DNA of 64,000 nucleotides from Microcebus murinus (taxonomy: Eukaryota > Chordata > Mammalia > Primates > Cheirogaleidae). Positions 1 through 12,600 of the stretch are shown in pieces. The DNA lies in contig NC_134108.1 of NCBI RefSeq assembly GCF_040939455.1, positions 87,588,001 through 87,652,000 on the forward strand. The letters are read 5' to 3'. Position 1 is the first letter of the stretch. Each line of letters begins with the position of its first letter. The notes under the pieces are model-generated. The model worked only from the letters and a program-made list of their open reading frames with translations. It had not been told where the DNA came from and ran no database searches. A program made the position numbers and the translations under genes.

Positions 1-559
1 AAACTGTCTGGTCCTTTTACCCCTGGGTCTCTCAGAGTGATGAGCCATCACTTCTGTATAGTGTTCCTGGAAAGGAATAGGAAGATAATTAGAGTATCTT
101 GAGTTTTCTCTCTTTGCACATAACAGTCATTTTTTCCCAGAAGTACATCCACGAATGTCTTAATACTCCCACACAACTACATTTCAGCGGAGCTCAGGGG
201 AAAATATACCAGATCATATTAGGGGGACTAGGGTTATTATTTATGTGAATCTTATAAGAATTGTCTGTAAGCATTATTATAATTGGTTATAAAAAGAGGT
301 TACAGAAGGTTATTTATGCCTTTAAGCACATACTGTCCATCTAACATTAAGACTACCATTTTGCTTGTTTCACTTAAAAATGGAAAAAAATAATCCTTCA
401 GTGTATCCATTTATCATCTTATAAGAAAATTAAATACAATCAAGTTTTTATTGACAAATTAGGTCTGGGTCTACATACATAACTGCTTTGATTAAGTAAC
501 AAAAATTTTGACTGATAAGGAATGCATTTGGTGTGGCAAGAAATGTTTTATGGCTGACA
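1..559. other. AT-rich intergenic DNA, nothing recognised
   Basis: No ORF, RNA gene or repeat family could be recognised by eye. Confidence 0.5.
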
Positions 560-1110
560 ATTTCTAATTCCTTTCCTTATTTCTGTACCATAATATCCTC
601 AAGGTCCATTCATGTTGGAGCATGTGTCAGAATTTCCTTCCTTTCAAGGTTGAATAATATTCCATTGTACAGTATTTGAATACCACATTTTGTTTATTCA
701 TTCAACCATTGATGAACATTTGGGTTACTTCTGCCTTTCAGCTATTTTAAGTAATGCTGCTACAAACATGACTATACAAATATGTCTTTAAGACCCTGCT
801 TTTAATTCATTTGAGTATATACTCAAAAGTGGAATTGCTGAATTATATAATAATACTATGTTTAGTTTTTTGAGGTACCAACATACTCTTTTGCACAGTA
901 TGGAAAGCTGCACCATTTTACATTCCTACCCATTGTGCATAAGAGTTCCAATTTGTCCACACCCTTGCCAACATTTATTATTTCCTGTTTTATTGATAAT
1001 AGTCATCCTAATGTGTTTGAGGTGGTATCTCACTGTGTTTTTTATTTGTATTTCCCTAATGATTACTGATGTGGAGCATCATTTCCCGAGTACCCTCTAG
1101 ATTTAAGCTT
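560..1110 (-). mobile_element. L1 fragment, 3' part of ORF2
   Basis: Reverse complement of the L1 ORF2 tail. Characteristic antisense phrases include TGAATAATATTCCATTGTAC, the TGGAATTGCTGAAT segment near 830 and the TTTCCCTAATGATTACTGATG segment near 1050. Diverged with many stops, so an inactive fossil. The 80-aa ORF within it is not a gene. Confidence 0.85.
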
Positions 1111-1600
1111 CTTTTCTTCTTCCACAATTTTTATATTCCTAAGGAGCTCCACCTGGCATAAATGTTGACATTAGTTCTGTGTTTAACTTCTCTTCTCATT
1201 CATAGGTCCCTTGCACTCTTCTTACTTCCTCACTTCTTTGTTGTTTATATCAAGCACTCCATTATTTCAAAATTTGCTGTAGTCCATATTTAATCGTTTC
1301 AGCTTCTTCCAATGTTTAGAGGCTTTATTCTGTGATAAATTAAGTAAAATAGTAATATTATTAATGGGATAACGTCATGGTATCTATTTTTTATTCATAA
1401 GTTTTTTCCTAATGACTATACAGCATGATTATTCATAAGCTTAATGAATCTCAATCTGGACTTGCGATCTTTCCTTACAAAACCTGACCCTCCTACTATC
1501 TTCCTCAATGTAGCAATTCAATTCTTTCAATAGAGATTTATTGAGTAACATGATTATAGAATATCAAACTCAAGTCAGAACTCTACTATTAAGCGTGATT

Positions 1601-1780
1601 TGTTTATAATCAGTTCAAAGCTTAGAATTAGGGCTCTGAGAAAGTCATTAACTTCTTCAAGCTGAAGTTTATTCATGTACAAATGGAGTTAACAATAGAA
1701 CCCATCTAGCCCCTACCCTAAATAGCGTGCAGCTGTAAGTACTAACAGGCATATTTTTCAGATATGTAAAGACAGTCCTC
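1601..1780 (+). repeat. MIR-like SINE, diverged
   Basis: Order and wording resemble the MIR core: GAGAAAGTCATTAACTTCTT, then GTACAAATGGAGTTAACAAT. The flanks are too decayed to define ends. Confidence 0.5.
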
Positions 1781-3684
1781 ATATCAGTTATTCTTTTGCT
1801 GTCCACATAAAAATGCTGACATATTTCAAAATTTCTAACATTGCAGAATATCTATTTCCTCCCACAGAGAAGATTTCAAGTGTTGCTGAAGTACAAAGAT
1901 AATTTACCAGCTTACATGTTCTAATATTTGTATCAGAAAATATAGCATTATTTTTTTATCAGGATAATTTCACATATGAAAGACTAATGAGGAAAAGAAA
2001 ATGGAAATGAAGATACCAGTTAGGAAACTGTAACACTATTTCAAGTGAGAATTAAAAAGGTCCTAAAAAAAGACGTGACAATTGAGAAGTATGGGTTTAT
2101 CTGAAAATTAGGAATAAATCCAACAGAGTTTGTAGTTGATTTTACTTGGTAAACAAGGGAAAGCAGGATTCACTTTACTCTTTGCTGTTTTGTCTGAGTA
2201 TGCCTCTCACTTGGTGGCGCTCTTAACAAAATGGAAAAGAAAGGAGCATTGGCAGGCTCAGGAGGGAAGGAAATGCATTCATTTTGTCCTAATTGAGTAT
2301 GAAGTGCTGAGAGAATTTCTGAGAAGAAGGGTACAAGGAAATGTAGGGACCGGAAAATAAATTTGACAAGGCACGAATGTTCATGAAAGATAGAAAGAAT
2401 AAATTGAAAAGAAGCAAAAGATAAACCAAGCAGAGATATGTCAATAGACAAATGTAGTTTTAAGCAAAAATTATGCCCAAATTATAATAGTATAAGAAAT
2501 GTTACTAAACATTTTTCTACTTATTAAGGAATGTGAAAATAGATATGTCATCATATATGCAATATATACACACAAACATAATTGACATACTCTTTTTGTA
2601 TATTGAGTTTTTTTCCCTTTGCCAAAATATCTCATAATAATAAAAGTACAGAATATACACTTAACAAATTCTTAGAGTGAGAGTGTACTGTCACATAAGT
2701 CAGACGACTTGCAGACGTGAAAATTGAGATAAGAAAAACAATTTGGATTCAGTTACATGTGCAAAATCAACATTAGGGAAGATCAGGAGGGAATAGGGTG
2801 AATTATGATTTCTGAGTTAATAAACTATGCTTTCTAGAAATTTGAGATGAAAATAACAGAGGCAAAACGATGTAAATTGTTTTTAAGTCAAGCAAAGATG
2901 TTTTCAATCTAGACTGAAAGCCAGAAGAGAAATAGAAATAGAGGCAGTGAATGACAACGTGTGAGAGCAAGGAAAGAGGGCCAGAATGTCCTTCAGAAGT
3001 GAAAAAGGATTAAACATGTGGTATCACTATGATTTTGAGGAAAATTGGGCCAACTTTATGCTAGAATGCCAACCAAAAATATGTTCATCTTTTCTACCGA
3101 GCACAGTTAGGCATTTGGGGGTATTTGAAACAACTATTGTGAAAATTAGCTGAGTGATGTTTAAGCTGATACAAGTATCAATATAAATAAATATCCTAAT
3201 AAAATCCAAAATATGTCAATAATATTTTGTAATTATCTGTGTAACCTCATGGAAAAAATAGCACGGAATTTAAGAAAAATATTAATATTGCACATGGCTA
3301 GTTAGGCAAAATTAAGGGCAAAATTTGAACATATGGGTGTTGTAGTAAACTCAGAGGAAAGTGGCATTTAACCTAAACCTCTCTGTACAATTGAAATTCT
3401 TATTCAAAAAATATTTTTTAAATAAAATATAAAAATTATTAGGGCATTGAGTTTACCTGTTATGTATCTGTCATACATTTATAGACCGATAAATCATAGA
3501 TTTTTATAAAATTTCTTTTATTGGTAAATATATTCAGGTACTTACACCTGTCAGAGAGGAAATTTCTGTATTCTTTGTGGGCACTAATGAACTTTATTTC
3601 TTTGTAGTGTGTATGTGTGTGTGTATATACATGTGTATAAATACATCATGAATATATCCCAGTAAAGTCTTATGGAAAATGTAT
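1781..3684. other. AT-rich intergenic DNA, unassigned
   Basis: Only short open frames (under 95 codons) without family resemblance. A short alternating TG/TA tract lies at about 3607-3645. Possible old repeats around 2100-2450 could not be named. Confidence 0.5.
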
Positions 3685-3769
3685 TTTTCAGAATAATACA
3701 GCATTCATCTTTTATCCAGAGTAAACTTAGCCATTAGGGTGCTTTTAGCTAATCATAGCAAAGCAATTC
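3685..3769. repeat. Diverged local duplicate, copy 1
   Basis: Resembles 4675-4755 in the same orientation: both contain CAGCATTCAT, then TTTTAT, and end with GCAAAGCAATT. The two copies share perhaps three quarters of their bases by eye. It could be part of an unnamed interspersed repeat. Confidence 0.45.
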
Positions 3770-6139
3770 TAAATAAAGGCTTCTCTTTTTTGCAGTCTTT
3801 AGATAAATAATTTAAATTTCTTTGTTATTCTATATTAAATGATCTTTATTTTATGTTGACTTGATTGAAACTGAATTTATCGGCCTATTTTCTGAACATT
3901 TCAAAGTAATGTTGAAAGTCCAATTGAGTGTATGTATCTCATTAGTCTTTAAATTTTTATATGTAGAGATATAATGATTAAAATAATTGTATTTTTACTT
4001 AAATAAAAATGAAAATTCAGTCTAAAAGAGAAATGTAGCAAGACAAAGGCCCACTATATTTAAGAATTATTTTCTCCAAAAGATGACTGGCATTTAATTA
4101 AAGAAAAAAAAAGGAGACAATGAAGAACTTGATTGTATTCTCTCTTACATAAGATGATATTTGTTATAAATTTAAGCTGTTTTCTCAATTAAAATTATTA
4201 TAATTTTCTATTCTCTATAGATCAATATTGAACACCATAACTATATACAAGTTTTGTCAATTTAAAACATAAATAAATTAAATTTTTTAGATATAAAAAT
4301 GTTTCCATCTTTGGAGGCTCCTTTATCTGGTTATAGTTTATGAATACCCTTGAAAAAAAACATAAAAAAGCAAGAAACACTGATATATTCCGTATATGAA
4401 CCCTTCATGCTTTATAATTTTATGTTTGAAAATAAAGTCTACCGAGTATATTCTTGACTACATTTATATCAAATTCTTGAAAATAAAATAACTATACTTT
4501 AGGCCTTTTATAACGTTCATGATGCTGGAGTTTTAAAATGTAATAGGGTACACATCTCCACTATCACTCTTTAGGTGCAGATTTCATTAAGACTGAGCAG
4601 ATATAATTTCAGACCACCAAGAGTCAGCCTTAATTTCTAGAGCTCCCAAAAATCTTTTGATTGAGAAAATTTATTTCTCAAAATAATGCAGCATTCATAT
4701 TTTATGGAAACGTAGATGTTAATGGTGGCTTTCAGTTAATGATGGCAAAGCAATTGAGCCTTAGTTTTTATAAAAATATTTCAGCTTAGGAAAGTTCCAT
4801 TTATTTTTTTAAGAAATGCTGGAAATACATTGCTCTGATTAAAAAAATCTGCAGGACTCTCTAGAATCTTAATAGACATGTTCAGGTTTTTATTGAAAAG
4901 GGATTTCCCACTTTTCATTTTAGGTGTCATTATGTTCATGTATATGATGTTAATATTAAAACATTTTCTGTTCTCCACTGAAGAGACAGTTCATTGGGCT
5001 TTTTCATATTTGCCTTTGATCTTTATCTTCAAGAGCTCCTTGTAGCAGAAGCTTAATGATTTAGTGTCATAACCTTGGCAAAAATCAAGAAGAAAATAAA
5101 ATTAGAAGAAAAAAGAAAAGGTTGGAAATAAATGAAAGGTAGAATTATGTACTTCCCTTAAATAATAAGCTCTCAGGAGTTCCTGGTTGAAGGAATTATG
5201 CTGAGAGTGGTAGCAGAATTGGAGATGATATTTCTGCAGCTATAAAATTCACAGGAAGCAGAAACAGTCTACTTCGGAATTGAGCCACAGATGCCAATGC
5301 GTGGATGTGGGGAGTACAGATAATGACGAGAGAAAGAGGGGGTAATACTAAATTTCAGGAGTGCTGAACTGTTCAAATTCTTTCTGACAGCTCCTATTCA
5401 CCAATACCCAAACTAAAATCCCAGTTACTCTTATCTACAATGGACAAGTAGGCGATATTGGCACTAAGAAGACAGATCAAGGTAGTCATCCAAACTAGGA
5501 GGTGAGGTCTGGAGAGCTGCTCCAAGGTATTTTTTGGAATTCCAGAGAATCATATTTCAACTCAAATATCAAAAAGGAAAATTAACTCAGCCTTTAAAAT
5601 GGAACTCAAAATACGACAAAGATTTTTTCCATACAACAAAGATTTTTTTAAAAATAATTGATAATTTAGGAAAAATAGATAAGATAAAATTAGAAAAAAA
5701 GAAATGGTATTGTATTACATACCCAGAAAAAAATTCTTGCAATGAATTATTCAGCAGTATGATTTCTATATTTCTCATAATTAGCAAAAATGAGGCAAAT
5801 GTTCTTCATTTTGGGGGAAATATTTTAAATATCATTGCCATTATTCTCTTGGATAGTTTTGCTTTCTAAAAATCTAGCAACTGTAGTAAATTACTTCTCT
5901 ATGATGTTTTAAGCTTTTTTAGTTTTCAATCTATACTTTTTATTTAAATTTATTCTGGCAACTCACATTATTTTACTAATGTCCATAAATTAATATAGTC
6001 ACACTTTCTAGGAATCTATCTTATTCCTAAAAATTATGAAGAGATTAAAAGTGAATTGAAAGCAAGGTAAGTCTATCATATTCTGAAAAGAGAATAAAGA
6101 ACTGGGACTGGAGGAAATTTCTTAAAATTATATCCTTCT
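3770..6139. other. AT-rich intergenic DNA, unassigned
   Basis: Apart from the second duplicate copy nothing is recognised. The stretch 5150-5530 is less AT-rich and may be an old LTR, but I cannot name it. The 111-aa frame at 5534-5869 is very AT-rich and resembles no known protein. Confidence 0.45.
4675..4755. repeat. Diverged local duplicate, copy 2
   Basis: Partner of 3685-3769, about 990 bp downstream and in direct orientation. The same anchor words appear in the same order. Confidence 0.45.
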
Positions 6140-6245
6140 GGTCATCAGCAAATACCCTTTCAGCACTTACTTTATGCAAGACAGTTCGTTAGGTGCAATG
6201 AAATATTAAAAAATGAAGCTCCTACTCTTAAAGAATATTGCTACT
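6140..6245 (-). mobile_element. L2 3'-end fragment, diverged
   Basis: Antisense L2 tail pattern (CAGCACTTACTTTATGCAAG, then GTTAGGTGCAATG). Weak match. Confidence 0.4.
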
Positions 6246-6339
6246 AACCTAGTTCTGAATTCCGTATTTTCCATAATTAATTACCTTAATTATGTAAATG
6301 TTCTTTCTTCATCTAGCTCTTTCCCCTTCAAAACTGCCT

Positions 6340-7200
6340 GAGTTCTGACACTCTGCTCAAAATTTTTTGATAGTTCCCTTTTGCCCTAAACTGCTTATCA
6401 TGTTTTCCAAGATTTTCCAATATATAATGCTACTCGCCTCTCTCTGCTGGAAAACACGTCTCTACTGAATATGTGTAATGTACTCACATTCCTCCCATAT
6501 ACACTGTATGCGTACAACACCAAAATACTCATTGTATAACAACTTTATGATTTTGTTGATATTCTCTTAACCTGATAGGCCTTTCTCCATTTGTAAATGT
6601 GTTCTTGTCCATCAAATTCAAATTGTTTTTCATTTTTTTTTGAGACAGAGTCTCACTCTGTCACCTGCACTACAGTGCCATGGCATCAGTCTAGCTCACA
6701 GCAACCTTCAGACTCCTGGGCTCCAGTGATCTTCCTGCCTTAGCCTCTTGAGTAGCTGGGACTACAGGTGTACAACAGGCTAAGTTTTCTGTTTTTAGTA
6801 GAGACAGTGTCTGGTCTCCCTCTTGCTCAGGCTGGTCTTTAACTCCTGAGCTCAAGTGATCCTCCCTCCTTGGCCTCCCAGAGTGCTAGGATTACAGGCG
6901 TGAGTCACCCCACCCAGCCCATCAAATCCAAACTGAAGTGCTACCTTATCCAAGGAGTTTTCCTTGATCTCTTCCCACCTTGTAGAAAACATTTCCTGTT
7001 TTGTGCTCCAAAATTACCTAATATATTAATACTATGGTTTTCTTTCATTCTTCCCTTGCAACATGGTTAATTGCTTGCTTGTCTCCCCCTTGTTTTGAAT
7101 CTATTTCAATTGTTATTTATTATGTCTTTTTTCAGTATAAATGTCTTCCATCGAAGACTACTTCAAATTTGTTTTTCAGGGATAAAAATAATATGTCATT
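6340..7200 (+). mobile_element. L2 fragment interrupted by an Alu
   Basis: L2-type sense sequence on both sides of the Alu at 6626-6918. After it the L2 phrase CCAAACTGAAGTGCTACCTT and the GAGTTTTCCTTGAT segment are visible. The Alu therefore inserted into a pre-existing L2. Confidence 0.65.
6626..6918 (-). mobile_element. Alu SINE, strepsirrhine-like, full length
   Basis: Starts with the T-rich complement of the A-tail, then TGAGACAGAGTCTCACTCTG, and has both monomers in antisense, including GTAGCTGGGACTACAGG and GTGCTAGGATTACAGGCGTG. A target-site duplication of about 17 bp flanks it: CCATCAAATTCAAATTG at 6609-6625 and CCATCAAATCCAAACTG at 6919-6935, differing at two positions. Many CpG positions have decayed, so it is an old copy. 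Confidence 0.95.
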
Positions 7201-7204
7201 TCAA

Positions 7205-7335
7205 CAAAATGTACTTGAATGTTTATTGTAGCACAATTCACAATTGCAAAGGTATGGAATCAACCTAAATGTCCATCGACACATGAGTGGATAAAGAAAA
7301 TGTGATATATATATGTGTGTGTGTGTGTGTATGTG

Positions 7336-7374
<39 letters not shown>

Positions 7375-7741
7375 TACCATGGAGTACCACTCAGCCATAA
7401 AAAGGAATGTAATAATGACATTTACAGCAACTTGGATGGAACTGGAGACCATTATCCTAAGTGAAGTATCTTAGGAATGGCAAAACAAACACCACATGTT
7501 CTCACTAATACGTGGGAGCTAAATGATGGGTGCACATGGGCACAAAAGGACATAAAGGACGTTGGAAACTAAGAAGGGGGAGGTAGCAGGGGAGTGAGGG
7601 ATAAAAACTTACCTTGTGGGTATAATGAACACTGTCCTGGTGGTGGGTACACAGAAAGCCTTGACTTCAGCATTATAGAGTGTATGTATCCACGTAACAA
7701 AAATTGTGTACCCTTTTAATATTTTCAAATAAAAAAATAAT
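7205..7741 (+). mobile_element. L1 3' end with 3' UTR and A-rich tail
   Basis: Sense L1 ORF2 tail (GGAATCAACCTAAATGTCCA, GGATGGAACTGGAGACCATT) followed by the 3' UTR (CACATGTTCTCACTAATACG) and an A-rich tail at about 7725-7740. A TG/TA microsatellite has expanded inside it. Divergence is moderate; 5' truncated. Confidence 0.9.
7305..7371. repeat. (TG)n/(TA)n compound microsatellite
   Basis: TG units to about 7334, then about 17 TA units at 7337-7370. It sits inside the L1 where consensus copies have only a short TA run. Confidence 0.9.
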
Positions 7742-8464
7742 ATGTCAAACAGTTGCTGCCCCTATAGGCTAGATACTACATAATAAAGTCCAGGATCACA
7801 TTATAGTTACCTTTGTCTAAAGCAATAAATATATACTGATTGGATTCAAGGCAATATTAATCGAATTGTTTTCAAGAACAAGTAAATGAAAATGCTTTAG
7901 AAAAACTTTTTATAAATAAAGAAGGAAAAATTTGGTTTGCTCTAACAAATTAGTACGGAAAATAAAAGTGCTCTGAGTAAAAAGTCATTTTTTTTAAGTT
8001 TCATGTTTTGCCGGACATAGTTTATATTACAAATTATTGAAAGATTGAAAGTTATAAGAGCAAAAACAATTTCTGATACAATTAAACATTATCAAAGCAA
8101 AGGTTTATTTTATAAAGAATCAAGGGGTTATTTAATACTAAGTACTTTTATCTGAGTATTACTGGGGCTATGGTTAATGAATGAGAGATTAGTAGAAGGT
8201 AAAGACAGGAGCAGAGTATGTACCAGAACATAAGAAATATTAGTAACAGTATGAGAGAAACCTATGGTTTATCTATAAATATTCCAACCCTACTTGATGG
8301 TAGGGTTGCCTAGAAGACCATGCTGTCCCTGAAAATAATCTTTAAATATATCTATGTTGCTTAATCCACTTCTTATAAGTCCTTCATCTATGCATTTTTA
8401 AAATACTTCTTGCAGCTATTAATAGTTTCAACTTGTATCGCGGTTTAACAGATTCCACATACTG
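7742..8464. other. AT-rich intergenic DNA, nothing recognised
   Basis: No supported gene or repeat. Confidence 0.5.
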
Positions 8465-8870
8465 ATTCAAACCAATGAAATCCAAATGCCATTTACCTAG
8501 TGCCTCTAATAAACCAGGCTCTATTCTGAGCAATGGTGTACAAAGACATAAAAACAGCTTCTGTTTTTAAGAAAGTTGGCTAACATGAACATTATTATAA
8601 AACCATGTGGTAAAACAGTGGTAATTATTACACACAAAAAGTATTACAGGAGCCCTAAAGGAGAAATACTTTACTTGTGCTAGTGGGGCTAGAGCAGGTT
8701 TATAAGCCTGTCAGAAAATGTGAGGTAAAGCTAGGCAGTTAGAAGCGGGGGAAGATGGAGGAAAAAATGGAAATTCCAAGCAGGGAGAAAGTGTGATTAA
8801 AGCAGATAGAGGCATGAATCAGTAGTGCTGGAAACCACAGACAGTTCAAGGTTGCTGAAAGATTAAACCC
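8465..8870 (-). mobile_element. L2 fragment, diverged
   Basis: Antisense L2 layout: TACCTAGTGCCTCTAATAAA, CCAGGCTCTATTCTGAGCAA, then CAAGCAGGGAGAAAGTGTGA where L2 has its GCAGAGGGAACAG stretch. Confidence 0.55.
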
Positions 8871-9044
8871 TTCAAAATGACATTAAAGGAATGACCAGTA
8901 TTTCTAATGTCTTAGAATTGGCTGAATTAAGCTGTATTTGGTTGCTTTTTCTTTTGAGTTAGATATCTTTTTTAAAAAAATACTGATCTTTTAGAACAGT
9001 CATGGTACGAATAAGAAAACTGACTAACCTTTGTTGAAAGCTTA

Positions 9045-9205
9045 TGTGTCACACATTGGCACTAAGTATTTTGCATCTGTCATCCAATTTCATATTCACT
9101 AAATCGCTTGAAGAAGGTAGTATTACCAGCCCCATTTTACAGAATGAGGAAATAAAAATAAAGAAATAAATTTACTTGTCCAAGGTCTTATTGTTGCCAA
9201 ATATC
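9045..9205 (-). repeat. MIR SINE
   Basis: Antisense MIR core: GGCACTAAGTATTTTGCATC, CCCCATTTTACAGAATGAGG, CTTGTCCAAGGTC. Confidence 0.75.
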
Positions 9206-10479
9206 AGAATCCAAAATATTTTAGTAGCCTTCTCTGAACACTTTAGTTTTCTCTGTATCATTTTGAGGTAATGATTAGTCTCTCACTGATTGCATTTTCA
9301 AGCAAAGAACTTTTTAAGGGATGACTTTTCAGTTTTAAGGGATTTCTCATCATTTGTGTAGTTCTCTAGAATGATGTAAAATTTTCTATCGACAAAACAG
9401 CAACCCCATTTGTCACTGATTTTTTTGGGAAATAATTATTTTTGCTCCCTAGGGCTCTTTAACTCCCTACCTCACTTTTTTTTTATCACATTATAAATTT
9501 CCATTATCCATTCAGTCATTCAAGATTAGATCATGGTTATTGTATTTTAAAATCTGTTCTCTTTTCTATCTTGAACTGGCAAGTTTCTCTCCAAAAATGG
9601 CTATACTTTTTCTGCATTTTGAAGCTGCTGATCTATCTAATATTAAGACAATATCAATACTTTAACTTCCTAAACTTACCAAACCAATTTTCCATTTTGA
9701 AACTGACCAGTATCATATTTCTTTCTTGAGTTCTGACAAAAATTAATATTCATTTGTATTGTCCTTAACTTGTTTTTCTACCGTTAGAATATTTCAAATA
9801 TATTTCTGAAATTTAAACAGGGAAATATGTCAACAACTTAAACAACTTTCATTTGATATGTTATAATTAAATCTCAGTCAGTTCTACCCAAAGTTCCCTT
9901 TTTTCTTTTCTCAATCTTTCCTTCACTGAGTCAAAAATATATATTTTGTGCTAAGCCTTTGCCTATGTTAAAAGTTTATATTATTTCATAAGGTATTTTA
10001 GTTCTGAAACCTGTGAGTAGTTCATTTGTATTAATATGAACAGATTTATAATTTTCTTAAATGTTTGATACAAATCATAGCATCATGCTATAGAAATTAA
10101 GTCCTAGTTAAGCTTAAAAATATTCAATTCTCCCTCTATGCTTAAACCACATCCTCAATGGACTATATTATTAGCCCAAATTACTTATCTCTTTTGATCA
10201 GGGGTTCTCAAATGTTAGTGTGAAAAATAATTACTTAAATAACTCATTAAAATGAAATTTATATGGCTCCAACCTAGGATCGCAGGATGGGATACAAGTA
10301 CCTTTATCTATAAAAAATTTCACTTATATAATTCTAAACTAGAGAAGTCCTCAGGTGGATGTAAGAACCACTGCATATGACTGCTATGAAACACAAACTT
10401 TTAAAGAGCTATCCTTTTGCTAGGCCAGCTCCTGGACACATCTTCCCTGGAATTTCATATAATTTATTTATTTTTTAAT
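9206..10479. other. AT-rich intergenic DNA, nothing recognised
   Basis: No ORF above 60 codons and no repeat I can name. Confidence 0.5.
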
Positions 10480-11020
10480 AGTTCGATTGAGGCAAAATTT
10501 ATAAACTATAAAATGCCCTCATTGTAAGAGGATAATTCAAGGATTTTTTGTAAATTTATTAAATCACATAATCATTATCACAATACAATTTTAGGCTATG
10601 CCCATTATCACAAAAAGTTTCCTTGGCCCTTTTGCAGCTATTGTTTTGCTTTCTGTTTCTATATGTCTACCTTTCCTGGACATCTCATATAAAGGGAATC
10701 ATTCACTATTATATATAGTTAATATTATATATAGAGAATCATTCACTATTATATATATTCCCCTCATATAAAGGGAATCATTCACTTTTTCATCTTGCTT
10801 TTTGCACTTAGCATAGTAATTTGAAATTCATTCATATTATAGTATTAGTGCTTCATTCCTTCTCATTGATAAATAGTATTCCATTATTGGATTTACCATA
10901 TTTTAAAACTTCTGTTCACCAGTTGACAGACATTTGGATTGTTTGCAGTTTGGGGATATTATGAATAATACTGCAATGATTTATGTATAAGTCTTTGTGT
11001 AGACATTATATTTTTTTCCT
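10480..11020 (-). mobile_element. L1M-type fragment (3' UTR into ORF2 end)
   Basis: Antisense L1M pattern: ATAATCATTATCACAATACA, TTCCTTGGCCCTTTTGCAGC, AATAGTATTCCATTATTGG and GACAGACATTTGGATTGTTT. Contains a small internal amplification (10684-10786). Confidence 0.8.
10684..10786. repeat. Local amplification inside L1: two exact 24-bp copies and a partial third
   Basis: The 24-bp unit starting CTCATATAAAGGG and ending CATTCACT occurs at 10684-10707 and 10763-10786. A shorter copy (GAGAATCATTCACTATTATA) lies between them. TATA-rich spacers separate them. Confidence 0.9.
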
Positions 11021-11228
11021 TGGATAATTTCATATAATTGATTTTTAAAACCAGCTTTCAGATTGTCAAATATTTTATTTCCATAATCAAAATGGTATTA
11101 TAAAAATAATTTATATTCCTCAAAGATTTTATTTACATGTATTTCTTATATTCTGTTAAGGATACTATTATAGAACCATGTGCCACAGATTGTTAGTGGT
11201 CTGATGCAACATTTGTGTTCTCTTTTCC

Positions 11229-11557
<329 letters not shown>

Positions 11558-11939
11558 CCCTTTTCCTTTAAGTAACATAATTTTGAATTTACTGGTCATA
11601 TTTTTATCTGAATCAAAAAACTTCTTAAATTCCATTGCAGCTAAATGTGGCCATGTGACTAAGTCCCAGCTAAAGAGTTGTAACCTAGACATGTTGTATG
11701 GAATTTCTGGAAAGGCTGCTGAGAGCAAGTTTACCAAACTCAGAGGGACAGGTCCCTGCCACTGTATCTTTGATGCCTCTTTCAGCCTTCAGTGATAATA
11801 TGTCTGAGATTCTAGCAGCCATCTTGGATCATACAGTAACATAGAGGATAGAAACCTCATACATGGGTAAAACAAAAAATAGAAGCCAAGTCCCTGCCAA
11901 ATGAGAGGGAATAAGTCCACAGGAACATCATCACTTCTG
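11558..11939. other. Possible unnamed interspersed repeat
   Basis: GTGGCCATGTGACTAAGTCC at about 11648-11667 is the reverse-complement counterpart of the phrase ATTGGCCAGAAATTAGTCAC seen near 45448, suggesting the same repeat family in opposite orientation. Family name unknown to me. Confidence 0.35.
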
Positions 11940-12600
11940 ACACCAATTGCAAATTTACGAGTCACTAAGACCACTTTTAGGTTTGATAATTTGCTACAAG
12001 GACTTACAGACCTCATCGAAAAATGTTAAACTCATATTTATGGTATATTACAGTTAAAAAGGATTAAAATACAGTCAAGGGAAGAGGCACATAGGGCAGA
12101 GCCCAGGAAAGTTTCGAATACAGAAGGCCTAGCTTCCAATTTTCAGTTGTCACCTCCCCATGGAGTTGTGGGCAGTGTTCATGTCCCAGCAACGAAATGT
12201 GACTTTCCCAGAGTATGGCTAACCAGGGAAGCTCACCAGAGCGTTGATATCCAGAGTCTATCATGTGGATCTTGTTGATCACACCTGTTACTTACTTCAG
12301 TCTCCAATTCTTCTGAAAGTTGACTTATACCTTGTGAGCCAAAGCCCCCACCCTAAATCATCTTGTTAGTATCTAGTCTATCCCAAGGTTCCTAACCTAA
12401 ATCACATCTTGGTGTTGCACAACGCTCTCACTCTAAATTACATTGTTATGCATAGCTGGCCCAAGGTCCCCAGACAAACAAAGATTTTTATCAGGAAAAT
12501 ATTCTAAGGGTTTAGAGATTACCACCTAGGAACCAAGGACAAAGATCAGACTTCTTTTTAGGTAAGGGTAAATTATTTACTGCACAGTCTTTGCTGACAC
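11940..12600 (-). mobile_element. Ancient ERV-type LTR, family uncertain
   Basis: Matches in order a common mammalian LTR read in antisense: GAGTCACTAAGACCACTTTT, TTTGCTACAAGGACTTACAG, GAAGAGGCACATAGGGCAGA, TCCCAAGGTTCCTAACCTAA, CTAAGGGTTTAGAGATTACC and GGAACCAAGGACAAAGATCA. No coding remnants; it appears to be a solo LTR. Confidence 0.55.
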
